NCBI GenBank assembly: GCA_013426805.1
Contig: JACDZG010000046.1
Coordinates: 1 to 53,406, forward strand
DNA: 53,406 bases
Direction of reading: 5' to 3'
Source: Chromatiaceae bacterium
GTDB lineage: Bacteria; Pseudomonadota; Gammaproteobacteria; Chromatiales; Chromatiaceae
The position numbers and the translations under genes are program-made. The stretch's first letter is position 1; each line of letters starts with the position of its first letter. This document shows, piece after piece, positions 1-8,689 of the stretch. Below the pieces are notes generated by a model that saw nothing but the letters and a program-made list of their open reading frames with translations, did no database searches and had not been told where the DNA came from.

Positions 1-2
1 CG

Positions 3-260
3 CTGCTGGATCGCCTGGTGGAAGAGGATCGGCTGCGCGAGCTCGCCCCCGAGGAACGGCTGCGCGGACTCCCCCCCGAGGAGCGGCTGCGCGGACTCGC
101 CCCCGAGGAGCGGCTACGCGGACTCGCCCCCGAGGAGCGGCTACGCGGACTCGCCCCCGAGGAGCGGCTGCGCGGACTCGCCCCCGAGGAGCGGCTGGAA
201 GGTCTCGATCCCGAGTTCATCGAAGCCTGGCTGAAGCAACAGCGCCGTCACGACCATTGA
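3..260 (+). CDS. C-terminal part of an EERL-repeat protein (paralog of the 7750-8682 gene), cut by the window edge
   Basis: The reading frame is open from the first bases and ends at TGA 258-260. Its start ([14 protein letters not shown]) and end ([12 protein letters not shown]) match the end of the complete protein at 7750-8682 almost residue for residue, so this is the tail of a paralog whose N-terminal part lies outside the window. Between these anchors are six nonapeptides of the form APEERLRGL, against two in the other copy. They are charged and probably helical. The full-length paralog looks like a PD-(D/E)XK or Rpn-type protein, but the function is unproven. The stop is followed within a few bases by a GC-rich repeat array, as in the other copy. 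Confidence 0.75.
   Translation: MLDRLVEEDRLRELAPEERLRGLPPEERLRGLAPEERLRGLAPEERLRGLAPEERLRGLAPEERLEGLDPEFIEAWLKQQRRHDH
45..206 (+). repeat. Six tandem 27-nt repeats coding for APEERLRGL nonapeptides
   Basis: Six in-frame 27-bp units encode [18 protein letters not shown], three more APEERLRGL and APEERLEGL. The DNA units are almost identical. The paralog at 8571-8624 has only two. Such near-identical in-frame units expand and contract by slippage or recombination. Confidence 0.9.
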
Positions 261-263
261 CTC

Positions 264-963
264 CCGACGACCCCGCGGCGGCCCGTGCCAGGCAGGGCCA
301 TCGCGCAACTTTGGGCGATGTGCTGGTTGTGGGTTACCGTCCCTGGCCCTGGGTCCCGGCATCCTGCCGGGACGACGTAGATCGCGGTTCACCGCTCGGT
401 CCGTCGTTCCGGCAGGATGCCGGAACCCAGGGCCAGGACGGCACCTCTCAGCCACACCGGTGCCCAAGCACAAACCAAGCGCCGCCGCCGCGCCCCCGCC
501 CCGTCGGCCGCCGCGGATCTCACAGCCCGTCGTTCCGGCAAGGATGCCGGAACCCAGTGCCAGGACGGCACCTCTCAGCCACACCGGTGCCCCAAGCACA
601 AACCAAGCGCCGCCGCCGCGCCCCCGCCCCACCGGCCGCCGCGGATCTCGCAGCCCGTCGTTCCGGCAGGATGCCGGAACCCAGTGCCAGGACGGCACCT
701 CTCAGCCACACCGGTGCCCCAAGCACAAACCAAGCGCCGCCGCCGCGCCCCCGCCCCACCGGCCGCCGCGGATCTCGCAGCCCGTCGTTCCGGCAGGATG
801 CCGGAACCCAGTGCCAGGACGGCACCTCTCAGCCACACCGGTGCCCCAAGCACAAACCAAGCGCCGCCGCCGCGCCCCCGCCCCACCGGCCGCCGCGGAT
901 CTCACAGCCCGTCGTTCCGGCAAGGATGCCGGAACCCAGTGCCAGGACGGCACCTCTCAGCCA
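264..963 (+). repeat. GC-rich REP-like repeat array 1 (about 4.5 units of ~127 bp)
   Basis: A single left arm containing gtcccggcatcctgccggga (352-371) is followed by opposite-facing units that start at 401, 527, 655, 782 and 909, giving periods of 126-128 bp. Each unit begins ccgtcgttccggc(a)aggatgcc and ends near gccgcggatctc(g/a)cagc. The left arm and the head of each unit are about 42 nt long and imperfectly complementary, so long hairpins are possible. There are no unique spacers, so this is not a CRISPR array. The array happens to be free of stops in several frames, which produces spurious ORFs and a false N-terminal extension on the gene downstream. I see no real gene in it. Confidence 0.85.
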
Positions 964-1027
964 GCACATCGCCGCACCCGAACCGTCCCCCACGCATCCA
1001 ACAGACCGCCAGCCGCACGCCCCTGAC

Positions 1028-2512
<1,485 letters not shown>

Positions 2513-2514
2513 AC

Positions 2515-2597
2515 CACGACAAAGCGCTGCAACAGGTGATGCACGATGCCGAGCCCGGTCGGCGCCATGCCGACAAGCGAGCCAAGGTGACCCGCGT
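2515..2597 (+). pseudogene. Micro-fossil of an Rpn/DUF4351-family gene
   Basis: Translated directly, this short stretch reads DKALQQVMHDAEPGRRHADK followed by RAKV. It matches residues of the intact Rpn-like protein at 5853 (LDKELQKVTRRAVVGRRHADK, then LIKV, about 6004-6080). About 25 codons survive. At about 2598 it is cut by a partial REP family A sequence (gctcccacgctccgag). No start and no downstream part remain. Confidence 0.55.
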
Positions 2598-2870
2598 TCT
2601 CGCTCCCACGCTCCGAGATTGTGCAGATAGTCGCCTTCCAGAGCGACGTCAGGGATGGCGCCCAGCAGCATTTCCGAAGCGCAGGTCCAAGCCGATCCCA
2701 ACGCACCCCACCCCGGCGCACGTCACTCGGAACACCACCTCGGCAACGCGGCTGATCGGCGGTTTTGCCAAACGCTCATCGCCTGAAGCCTCCTGACGAC
2801 GGCGGTTGCGGTTATTGCATTTGCATCTATCATGGACGGACGCAGAAACAAATCAGGAAGCCCCCCCGTT
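2598..2870 (+). other. Intergenic stretch with a partial REP family A sequence
   Basis: It begins with the half palindrome gctcccacgctccgagattg, which also occurs near 11078 as gctcccacgctccgagactg. The rest has no recognisable coding signal. The last 40 bases form the leader of the antitoxin gene and hold a likely ribosome-binding site (aggaag, about 2855). Confidence 0.5.
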
Positions 2871-3341
2871 ATGACTAACATCGACCATGCCCGCGAGCTT
2901 GAGTCACCCCTGTTGAGTCCCGCCGAGAAGGATCTGGCGCGCGCCGCTCAACGCTGCATTATGGCCGCGCTGGATCACTCGCGCGCCGCCTCGATCCTGC
3001 TGACGACAGACACCGGCGAACATCCGCGCGTTGAGGTGCCGCCCGCCGCCCTGAGGGTAATCGGCCAGTTGCTCGGCGCCATGAGTCAGGGCCAGTCCAT
3101 CGTGCTGATGCCCATGGAACGCGAGCTCACCACGGTCGAGGCCGCACACTTCCTCAATGTCTCGCGTCCCTTCGTCATCAAAGAGATGGAAGCGGGTCAT
3201 CTGCCTTATCGAAAAGTCGGCACGCATCGGCGGGTGACCCTGAAGCATCTGCTGGACTATGAGCAACAGCTGCGCGAGCAACAGCAACTGGCGCTCGATC
3301 GTCTGGCGGATAACGCACGCGAGTTGGGTCTGGATTACTGA
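2871..3341 (+). CDS. Excisionase-type HTH antitoxin, partner of a PIN toxin
   Basis: This 156-aa protein has a C-terminal helix-turn-helix of the excisionase/MerR-like type (LTTVEAAHFLNVSRPFVIKE, then GHLPYRKVGTHRRV, about residues 85-130). In many proteobacteria such proteins are encoded directly before a PIN-domain ribonuclease and act as the DNA-binding antitoxin. ATG 2871 is preferred over ATG 2832 because AGGAAG lies about 10 bases upstream of it. Its stop overlaps the toxin start (TGATG at 3339-3343), which indicates translational coupling. The antitoxin looks intact although its toxin is damaged. It probably represses its own promoter, but no operator can be identified by eye. Confidence 0.8.
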   Translation: MTNIDHARELESPLLSPAEKDLARAAQRCIMAALDHSRAASILLTTDTGEHPRVEVPPAALRVIGQLLGAMSQGQSIVLMPMERELTTVEAAHFLNVSRPFVIKEMEAGHLPYRKVGTHRRVTLKHLLDYEQQLREQQQLALDRLADNARELGLDY

Positions 3342-3643
3342 TGGCTGGACACGCGCGCTACACCGCTGTACTGGATGCCTGCGTGCTGTACTCCATCGCG
3401 ATGACGGACGCCCTGCTCAGTCTGGCCACGGCCGGACTCTACGCCGCTAAATGGACGACTCGGATCGAGGACGAGTGGATTCGGGCATTGGAAAACAGCC
3501 GCCCGGATTTGGCCGGTCGGCTCGATGTCCGTCGCGACTGCATGCGGGCGGCGGTTCCCGATTGGGAGTTTGCAACGGCGCTGGAACGGGCGGGCTTGCC
3601 GGCAACGGCGGATCGGCTCCGAGAAGCCGCCGAGCTGATTTGA
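3341..3643 (+). pseudogene. Truncated PIN-domain toxin
   Basis: The start is typical of PIN ribonucleases paired with excisionase-type antitoxins: AVLDACVLYSIAMTDALLSL with the first acidic residue, then AKWTTRIEDEWIRALENSRP. These proteins usually run to about 180-190 aa. This one ends at 100 aa. After MRAAVPDW the sequence switches to EFATALERAGLPATADRLRE, which does not look like PIN and resembles the tail of another protein. The second half of the PIN fold and its other acidic residues are missing. An internal deletion fusing two genes is the simplest explanation. It is unlikely to be an active toxin. Confidence 0.7.
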
Positions 3644-3651
3644 GGGTACTC

Positions 3652-3924
3652 GTGGACGTGCCGGACGAAGAAATCATCGCTCCGCCCGTTGCGCCCGAGA
3701 CGAGCGCTCGCGATCTCCTGGATCAGGATGACCTCCTGACCGAGATCAGGCAGATCCTCGGCCCCCTTGACCGCCCGCGACCGGCCGCGAGTCCGGCGGA
3801 CGACAAGCACGCCTTGATCGACAGCCTCGCCGAAAAGTACCCGCGATGCAAAACCTCGTCTTCGAAGTCAACGTCATTCTGGATCTCTGGCTCGCGCGCC
3901 GCCCCGAAGCCGACTTGCAACTGA
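3652..3924 (+). CDS. Small acidic ORF upstream of a PIN remnant, possible antitoxin
   Basis: A GTG-start frame encodes VDVPDEEIIAPPVAPETSAR, then DLLDQDDLLTEIRQILGPL and a helical segment HALIDSLAEKYP. The acidic, probably helical composition and the position just before a PIN-like frame suggest an antitoxin, but I recognise no family. The last 80 bases overlap the PIN-like frame starting at 3846, so the natural 3' end has probably been altered. It could equally be part of a decayed gene. Confidence 0.3.
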   Translation: MDVPDEEIIAPPVAPETSARDLLDQDDLLTEIRQILGPLDRPRPAASPADDKHALIDSLAEKYPRCKTSSSKSTSFWISGSRAAPKPTCN

Positions 3925-4043
3925 TCGCGGCCCTCATGCGCGCCGGGCGCCGGGGTAACAGCCAAGGCTGGGTCGTCAGCTCTAGCCTGCATGTGCTGGA
4001 GTACCTCGCCATCCGTCAGTTCAAGACCGAAGACGTCGACCCG
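3846..4043 (+). pseudogene. N-terminal third of a second PIN-domain protein, cut by repeat array 2
   Basis: MQNLVFEVNVILDLWLARRP followed by EADLQLIAALMRAG and SSSLHVLEYLAIRQF fits the first strands and helices of a PIN domain. The usual first Asp (DxN) appears here as Glu in FEVNVILD. After about 66 residues the frame enters the repeat array at a junction cgacgaccccgcggcggccc, the same sequence that starts array 1 near 266. The gene was therefore cut by the array or by a deletion ending in it. Confidence 0.55.
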
Positions 4044-4690
4044 ACGACCCCGCGGCGGCCCGTGCCAGCCAGAGCCATCGCGCAACGGTGGGCGATGTGC
4101 TGGTTGCGGGTTATCGTCCCTGGCCCTGGGTCCCGGCCTCCGAGCCGGGACGACGCAGATCGCGGTTCACCGCGCGGTCCGTCGCTCCGGCAGGATGCCG
4201 GAACCCAGTGCCACGGACGGTACCTCTCAGCCACAACGGCGCCCAAGCACAAGCCAAGCGCTGCCGCCGCGCCCCCGCCCCATCGGCCGCCGCGGATCTC
4301 GCAGCCCGTCGTTCCGGCAGGATACCGGAACCCAGTGCCACGGACGGTACCTCTCAGCCACAACGGTGCCCAAGAACAAACCAAGCGTTGCCGCCGCGCC
4401 CCCGCCCCACCCCGGCCGCCGCGGATCTCGCAGCCCGTCATTCCGGCAAGGATGCCGGAACCCAGTGCCACGGACGGTACCTCTCAGCCACAACGGTGCC
4501 CAGGAACAAGCTAACCGCTGCCGCCCCACCCCGGCCGCCGCGGATCTCGCAGCCCGTCGTTCCGGCAAGGATGCCGGAACCCAGTGCCACGGACGGTACC
4601 TCTCAGCCACAACGGCGCCCAAGAACAAGCCAAGCGCTGCCGCCGGCCCGCCGCCCACCGCGGATCTCGCCGCCCGTGATCCAGCCAAGA
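4044..4690 (+). repeat. GC-rich REP-like repeat array 2 (about 4 units of ~127 bp)
   Basis: The architecture matches array 1: one left arm (gtcccggcctccgagccggg, about 4130-4150), then same-facing units starting at 4179, 4306, 4435 and 4554 (periods 127, 129, 119). Units here carry ccacggacggtacctctcag in place of the ccaggacggcacctctcag of array 1, so each array has its own sequence variant. No gene is present. Confidence 0.85.
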
Positions 4691-4734
4691 CGCTGGGACC
4701 CTGGACCAAAGATCAACCAAACGGCCAAACCACC

Positions 4735-4763
4735 TTGCCGCCGCGCCTCACCCGCGTTAGTAT
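4735..4763 (+). promoter_or_regulatory. Candidate sigma-70 promoter of the MarR/EPS leader, copy 1
   Basis: TTGCCG (4735-4740) and TAGTAT (4758-4763) are separated by 17 bp. Each matches 4 of 6 consensus bases. The same arrangement is kept in copy 2 (6840-6868), where the -10 reads TAGCAT. The placement, about 70 bases before an ops element, is what RfaH-dependent leaders show. This is a prediction only. Confidence 0.45.
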
Positions 4764-4836
4764 GGCCAGTCGTTTAAGGACTGAACAAAATATTGCGAAC
4801 CAATGACCTCGGCCATGCCCGCCACTGACAGGGTAG

Positions 4837-4848
4837 GGCGGTAGCGTG
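4837..4848 (+). promoter_or_regulatory. ops element (JUMPStart-like), copy 1
   Basis: GGCGGTAGCGTG is an exact match to the core operon polarity suppressor element found in leaders of capsule, O-antigen and other long operons. Paused RNA polymerase there recruits the NusG paralog RfaH, which suppresses termination and helps translation. The element lies in the predicted transcribed leader, on the + strand like the EPS genes, about 280 bases before the MarR start. A second copy is at 6942. The match is seen directly; RfaH dependence here is inferred. Confidence 0.75.
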
Positions 4849-5017
4849 TCCGGACCCGTTTGAGCACTTCGCCCCTGCGGCCCTTGTGCCCCGCCCCCCA
4901 GCGCCCGGTGCACCCCAACCGGAGGCCGACGCTTTAGCGGGCGGCCCCCCGCACCCAACTGAGGCCTCAACCTCCGGCTAGCCGCGCAGGTATCGCCTTC
5001 GGACGTGATCACCGGAC

Positions 5018-5046
5018 GTAGGGGCGGGTTTCAAACCCGCCCCTAC
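5018..5046 (+). repeat. Perfect 14-bp hairpin in the MarR leader, copy 1
   Basis: gtaggggcgggttt is followed after one base by its exact reverse complement. The same hairpin lies at 7154-7182 in the second leader. It has no U-tract, so it is not a classical intrinsic terminator. It could be a REP-type repeat or an RNA structure between ops and the MarR gene. Confidence 0.7.
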
Positions 5047-5128
5047 ACGAGGTCTGTCTGGATATCAGGTGCGAACGCTAGACAACGTGATCCGGACCGC
5101 ACCGAAGCCCCCAGGAGCCGCCCCCGCC

Positions 5129-5485
5129 GTGAGCGAAGACCGCCACTTCCAAGCCCTGCGCCTGCTGCAAGCCAATCCCGACCTCTCCCAACGCGCCCTG
5201 GCCCGCGCACTGGGCGTCAGCGTCGGCTCGGCCAACTTTTGCGTGCGCGCCCTGGTCGAAAAAGGCTGGATCAAGATCCAGAACTTCCGCACCAGCAAGG
5301 ACAAACGGGCCTACGCCTACCTGCTCACCCCGCAAGGCCTCGAGCAGAAGGCCCAGATCACCCTGCGCTTCCTCAAGCGCAAAGAAGCTGAATACCTGGC
5401 CCTGGAAGCCGAAATCGCCCGCCTGCGTCAGGACGTCCGCGCCCTGCACGCCGACCCGGCCCCGGACCTCGACCCGAACGCCTGA
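5129..5485 (+). CDS. EPS-associated MarR-family transcriptional regulator, copy 1
   Basis: This 118-aa winged-helix regulator belongs to the MarR subfamily found with exopolysaccharide loci. Recognition features are EDRHFQALRLLQANPDLSQR, the HTH ALARALGVSVGSANFCVRAL, and the wing KGWIKIQNFRTSKDKRAYAY, then a C-terminal coiled segment RKEAEYLALEAEIARLRQDV. GTG 5129 is chosen because the alignable part starts there (SEDRHF) and copy 2 starts at the matching GTG; AGGAG lies 12 bases upstream. The gene follows an ops-containing leader and probably controls the locus, sign unknown. It is about 90% identical to copy 2. Confidence 0.85.
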   Translation: MSEDRHFQALRLLQANPDLSQRALARALGVSVGSANFCVRALVEKGWIKIQNFRTSKDKRAYAYLLTPQGLEQKAQITLRFLKRKEAEYLALEAEIARLRQDVRALHADPAPDLDPNA

Positions 5486-5496
5486 CCCCGGCATTT

Positions 5497-5826
5497 CGGT
5501 AGGGTAGCGGAATCCAGTACCAGGCAGGGCCATCGCGCAACGGTAGGCGGTGTGCTGGTTGCGGGTTACCGTCCCTGGCCCTGGGTCCCGGCCTCCGAGC
5601 CGGGACGACGCAGAGCGCGGTTCACCGCGCAGCCCGTCGTTCCGGCAGGATGCCGGAACCCAGTGCCAGGACGGCACCTCTCAGCCACACCGGTGCCCCA
5701 AGCACAAGCCAAGCGCCGCCGCCGCGCCCGCCCCACCGGCCGCCGCGGATCGCGCAGCCCGTCGTTCCGGCAAGGATGCCGGAACCCAGCGCCATGGACG
5801 GTACCGCGCAGCGAGCACGGACCGGC
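5497..5826 (+). repeat. GC-rich REP-like repeat array 3 (two units)
   Basis: It has one left arm (gtcccggcctccgagccggg, about 5586) and two opposite-facing units beginning near 5634 and 5758. The sequence variant is that of array 1. It separates the first MarR gene from the Rpn-like gene and runs almost to that gene's start. Confidence 0.8.
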
Positions 5827-5852
5827 AAGAGAAGACGGAACGCCCAATACCA

Positions 5853-6821
5853 ATGCCGAAAAAGCCACCCCCGCTCGCCGTCCCGCGCGACGATTACGAC
5901 ACGCCCTGGAAAGACGTACTCGACCGTTGGCATCGGCAGTTTCTCGAGTTTTTCTTCCCCGTGGCCGCCGCCGACATCGACTGGTCACGCGGCTATGAAT
6001 TCCTCGACAAAGAACTCCAGAAGGTCACCCGTCGCGCGGTCGTGGGTCGCCGCCATGCGGACAAGCTGATCAAAGTCTGGCGGTGCAGTGGCGAGGAGAC
6101 CTGGGTCTTGATCCACACCGAAGTCCAAGGCGACCGGGAGGCGGACTTCCCGCGGCGTCTCTACACCTACCACTCGCGACTGACCGACCGTTACAACCGC
6201 CCGGTCGCCACCTTCGTGGTGCTGACCGACGATCATCCCAACTGGCGCCCCGTGCGCTACGAGCACGCACTGTGGGGTTGCCGGGCGGTCTTGGAGTTTC
6301 CCAGCATCAAGCTGCTGGATTATCGTGACCGCGCGGCCGAACTGGAGACCAGCCCCAACCCCTTTGCGCTGGTCGTGTTGGCGCACCTGGCAGCCACCGC
6401 GACCCGTCGCGACCCGGCCGCGCGGCTCGAACACAAAATCGGCCTGACGCGCCGACTCTATCGCCTCGGGCTGGAGCGCGACGCGATCTTGAGTCTCTAC
6501 GCCTTCATCGATTGGGTGTTAGCGTTGCCCGACGCCTTGGAAGAAGACTACCATCGGTGCATTCAAGCGCTAGAGGAAGCCGAGCACATGCAATACGTCA
6601 CCACTGCCGAGCGCATCGGGATTCAGAAGGGCCTTAAAGAGGGCCATAAAGCGGGCCGCCAAGAAGGAGAGGCCGCCATGCTCTTGCGCCAGATCACCCG
6701 CAAGTTCGGTCCGCCCACCGAGGCGGTGCGCGAACAGATCGCGCGCGCCGACTCCGAAACCCTGTTGGAGTGGTCCGACCGCATCCTGACCGCCCAGACC
6801 CTCGACGAGGTGCTCCACTAA
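5853..6821 (+). CDS. Rpn-like (PD-(D/E)XK) protein with C-terminal DUF4351
   Basis: The 322-aa protein resembles the Rpn/transposase-like family, recombination-promoting nucleases with a PD-(D/E)XK fold. The N-terminal part has YEFLDKELQKVTRRAVVGRR and ADKLIKVWRCSG, then the nuclease-core-like EETWVLIHTEVQGDREADFP (E-x-Q placement), and FVVLTDDHPNWRP. The C-terminal 55 residues (LLRQITRKFGPPTEAVREQI, then ARADSETLLEWSDRIL) fit DUF4351. ATG 5853 is chosen because the frame upstream is only translated repeat. It stops next to the second leader copy. Its role in this locus is unknown; members of the family occur beside mobile and repetitive DNA. Confidence 0.75.
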   Translation: MPKKPPPLAVPRDDYDTPWKDVLDRWHRQFLEFFFPVAAADIDWSRGYEFLDKELQKVTRRAVVGRRHADKLIKVWRCSGEETWVLIHTEVQGDREADFPRRLYTYHSRLTDRYNRPVATFVVLTDDHPNWRPVRYEHALWGCRAVLEFPSIKLLDYRDRAAELETSPNPFALVVLAHLAATATRRDPAARLEHKIGLTRRLYRLGLERDAILSLYAFIDWVLALPDALEEDYHRCIQALEEAEHMQYVTTAERIGIQKGLKEGHKAGRQEGEAAMLLRQITRKFGPPTEAVREQIARADSETLLEWSDRILTAQTLDEVLH

Positions 6822-6839
6822 CCGAACGGCCAAACCACC

Positions 6840-6868
6840 TTGCCGCCGCGCCTCACCCGCGTTAGCAT
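6840..6868 (+). promoter_or_regulatory. Candidate sigma-70 promoter of the MarR/EPS leader, copy 2
   Basis: TTGCCG (6840-6845), 17-bp spacer, TAGCAT (6863-6868). It is conserved with copy 1 at 4735-4763 apart from one base in the -10. Prediction only. Confidence 0.45.
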
Positions 6869-6941
6869 AGACCCCTCGTTTAAGGACTGAACAAATGTTG
6901 CGAACCAATGACTTCGGCCATGCCCGCCACTGACAGGGTAG

Positions 6942-6953
6942 GGCGGTAGCGTG
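6942..6953 (+). promoter_or_regulatory. ops element (JUMPStart-like), copy 2
   Basis: An exact second GGCGGTAGCGTG in the same context (cactgacagggta directly upstream, as in copy 1). It lies about 312 bases before the second MarR gene and on the same strand as all downstream EPS genes, so RfaH-type antitermination could act on transcription entering the main locus. Confidence 0.75.
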
Positions 6954-7153
6954 TCCGGACGCGTTTGACCGCTCCGTACGGGTCGCCTCACGTCCCCACC
7001 AGCCCCAACGGCCTTCACACCCCGCCCCCCAGCGCCCGGTGCACCCCAACCGGAGGCCGACGCTTTAGCGTTAGCGGGCGGCGCCCCGATCCAACCGAGG
7101 CCTCAACCTCCGGCTGGCCGTGCAGGTCTAGCCTTCGGACGTGATCACCGGCC

Positions 7154-7182
7154 GTAGGGGCGGGTTTCAAACCCGCCCCTAC
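7154..7182 (+). repeat. Perfect 14-bp hairpin in the MarR leader, copy 2
   Basis: Identical to the hairpin at 5018-5046, between ops and the regulator start. It has no U-tract. Confidence 0.7.
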
Positions 7183-7265
7183 ACGAAGGTCTGTCTGGAT
7201 ATCAGGCGCGAACGCGATCCAACGCGATCCGGACCGCACCGAAGCCCCCAGGAGCCGCCCCCGCC

Positions 7266-7622
7266 GTGAGCGAAGACCGCCACTTTCACGCCCTGCGCCT
7301 GCTGCAAGCCAACCCGGAGCTTTCCCAGCGCGCCCTGGCGCGCGAACTGGGTGTCAGCGTCGGCGCCGCCAACTACTGCGTGCGCGCCCTGGTCGACAAA
7401 GGCTGGATCAAGATCCAAAACTTTCGCACCAGCAAAGACAAACGGGCCTACGCCTACCTGCTCACCCCGCACGGCATCGAGCAGAAGGCGCAGCTCACCC
7501 TGCGCTTCCTCCAGCGCAAAGAAGCCGAATACCTGGCCCTGGAAGCCGAGATCGCCCGCCTGCGCCAGGACGTCCGCGCCCTGCACGCCGACCCGGCCGC
7601 AGACCTCGATCCGAACGCCTGA
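7266..7622 (+). CDS. EPS-associated MarR-family transcriptional regulator, copy 2
   Basis: Paralog of 5129-5485 with the same length (118 aa) and the same GTG start, AGGAG 12 bases upstream. Substitutions relative to copy 1 are mostly conservative (ALARELGVSVGAANYCVRAL in the HTH). The recognition helix and wing are retained, so both regulators probably bind similar DNA. It is followed after about 127 bases by the EERL-repeat protein gene, with a short region containing gcgcaatagcgcagcgtat, a repeat also seen near 49690. Confidence 0.85.
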   Translation: MSEDRHFHALRLLQANPELSQRALARELGVSVGAANYCVRALVDKGWIKIQNFRTSKDKRAYAYLLTPHGIEQKAQLTLRFLQRKEAEYLALEAEIARLRQDVRALHADPAADLDPNA

Positions 7623-7749
7623 CCCCGTCGTTCCGGCAGAGTGCCGCAACTCAGTAGGGCGCAATAGCGCAGCGTATCGCGTCGCACGTCGTATCGCGCC
7701 CCGCCATGCGACGGTCTTCCGCCGCGCCATGCGCGCCATCACGCCAGCC

Positions 7750-8682
7750 ATGGACAACCGCCCCCACAAACCCTGGCACCGCTGGCTCGGCATCCTGCTC
7801 ACCGACCTGTTCGTCGGTCGCCCCTGGTCGGTGACCATGGAAGAGGAGTTGTCGCTCAAGAGTCAACGACTCGATATCCTCATCATTGAGAAGCGCGGCG
7901 GCGCGGATGCGACCGCCGATCCAGCCGCCCTGGATGGCCTCCCCGATGGCTTGGAGAATCTGGCCGCCCACAACCTGCTCAGCTATAAATCCGCGGCGGA
8001 GCCCTTCAACGCCTGGGCGCTGGAAGAACTCATCAGCCACTATGTGACCTACCGTAAGCTGGCCTCGCTGCGCGCCCGCAGCGACGCGCATGGGGCCGAT
8101 GAGCCGCTGGCCGAACCCACGGGCGCCTACCCGCTGCTGCCGGCGCGCGACTTTCGCCGCTACGCCATCGCCACCCGCCAGCCGCGCCAACTGTTACGTC
8201 AACTGCCGGCCGGCGCCTGTCGCGCGACCGCCTGCCCCGGGGTCTATGATCTGGTGGTGGGTGCACTGCCGGTACGCCTCATCGTGCTGGACGCCCTGGC
8301 GAAGCAGCCGCGCAACGCCCCCTGGGGGCTGTTTGCGCACGCCAGCGATCAAATCCAGTACGGCTTGACCCACTATCGACCGCGCAGCAGCATCGGCACC
8401 TACTTGCGCGACCAACTGGCCGCCACCCGTGGCCTGGAGACCGCCATGGCCTACACCGTTGAGGAATTCAAACACGACGCGATGCGGGACCTCATGGAAG
8501 ACGCCCTGCGCGATCCCAAGTACCGGAAGACGCTGCTGGATCGCCTGGTGGAAGAGGATCGGCTGCGCGAGCTCGCCCCCGAGGAGCGGCTGCGCGGGCT
8601 CGCCCTTGAAGAGCGGCTGGAAGGTTTCGATCCCGCGCTCATCGAAGCCTGGCTGAAGCAACAGCGCCGTCAGGACCATTGA
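7750..8682 (+). CDS. EERL-repeat protein, putative PD-(D/E)XK/Rpn-like
   Basis: A 310-aa protein. The N-terminal half has EEELSLKSQRLDILIIEKRG (an acidic pattern like a PD-(D/E)XK core), then HNLLSYKSAAEPFNAWALEE, a segment I associate with nuclease-like or transposase-associated proteins. The C-terminus has two nonapeptides ([18 protein letters not shown]) and ends [21 protein letters not shown] 7750 (MDNRPHKPWHRWLG) is chosen; ATG 7729 is an alternative seven codons upstream. The paralog that enters the window at base 3 has six nonapeptides. Both genes are followed by a repeat array and then a nucleotide-sugar gene (tviB, uxs). Function unknown. Confidence 0.65.
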   Translation: MDNRPHKPWHRWLGILLTDLFVGRPWSVTMEEELSLKSQRLDILIIEKRGGADATADPAALDGLPDGLENLAAHNLLSYKSAAEPFNAWALEELISHYVTYRKLASLRARSDAHGADEPLAEPTGAYPLLPARDFRRYAIATRQPRQLLRQLPAGACRATACPGVYDLVVGALPVRLIVLDALAKQPRNAPWGLFAHASDQIQYGLTHYRPRSSIGTYLRDQLAATRGLETAMAYTVEEFKHDAMRDLMEDALRDPKYRKTLLDRLVEEDRLRELAPEERLRGLALEERLEGFDPALIEAWLKQQRRQDH

Positions 8683-8689
8683 CTGCCGA

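Larger units (their letters stand above)
4721..5485 (+). repeat. Duplicated leader plus MarR module, copy 1
   Basis: This segment is repeated at 6826-7622: promoter, ops element, hairpin and MarR gene in the same order. The two copies are nearly identical around the promoter and ops, differ by indels in the middle of the leader, and differ by scattered substitutions in the gene. Confidence 0.85.
6826..7622 (+). repeat. Duplicated leader plus MarR module, copy 2
   Basis: Second copy of 4721-5485. The promoter-ops part is the most conserved. About 30 extra bases lie between ops and the hairpin. The duplication begins directly after the stop of the Rpn-like gene. Confidence 0.85.

Noticed and set aside
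264-963. Regular ~127-bp spacing suggested a CRISPR array
   Set aside because: Whole units repeat with no unique spacers, and no cas gene is near.
257-1027. A long open frame runs through repeat array 1 into tviB and would give a 751-residue protein
   Set aside because: The added 257 residues are translated repeat units with no domain. The array is open in several frames on both strands because it is GC-rich. ATG 1028 gives the normal TviB start.
5550-5852. N-terminal extension of the Rpn-like gene through array 3
   Set aside because: The extension is translated repeat sequence, with no similarity to the family.
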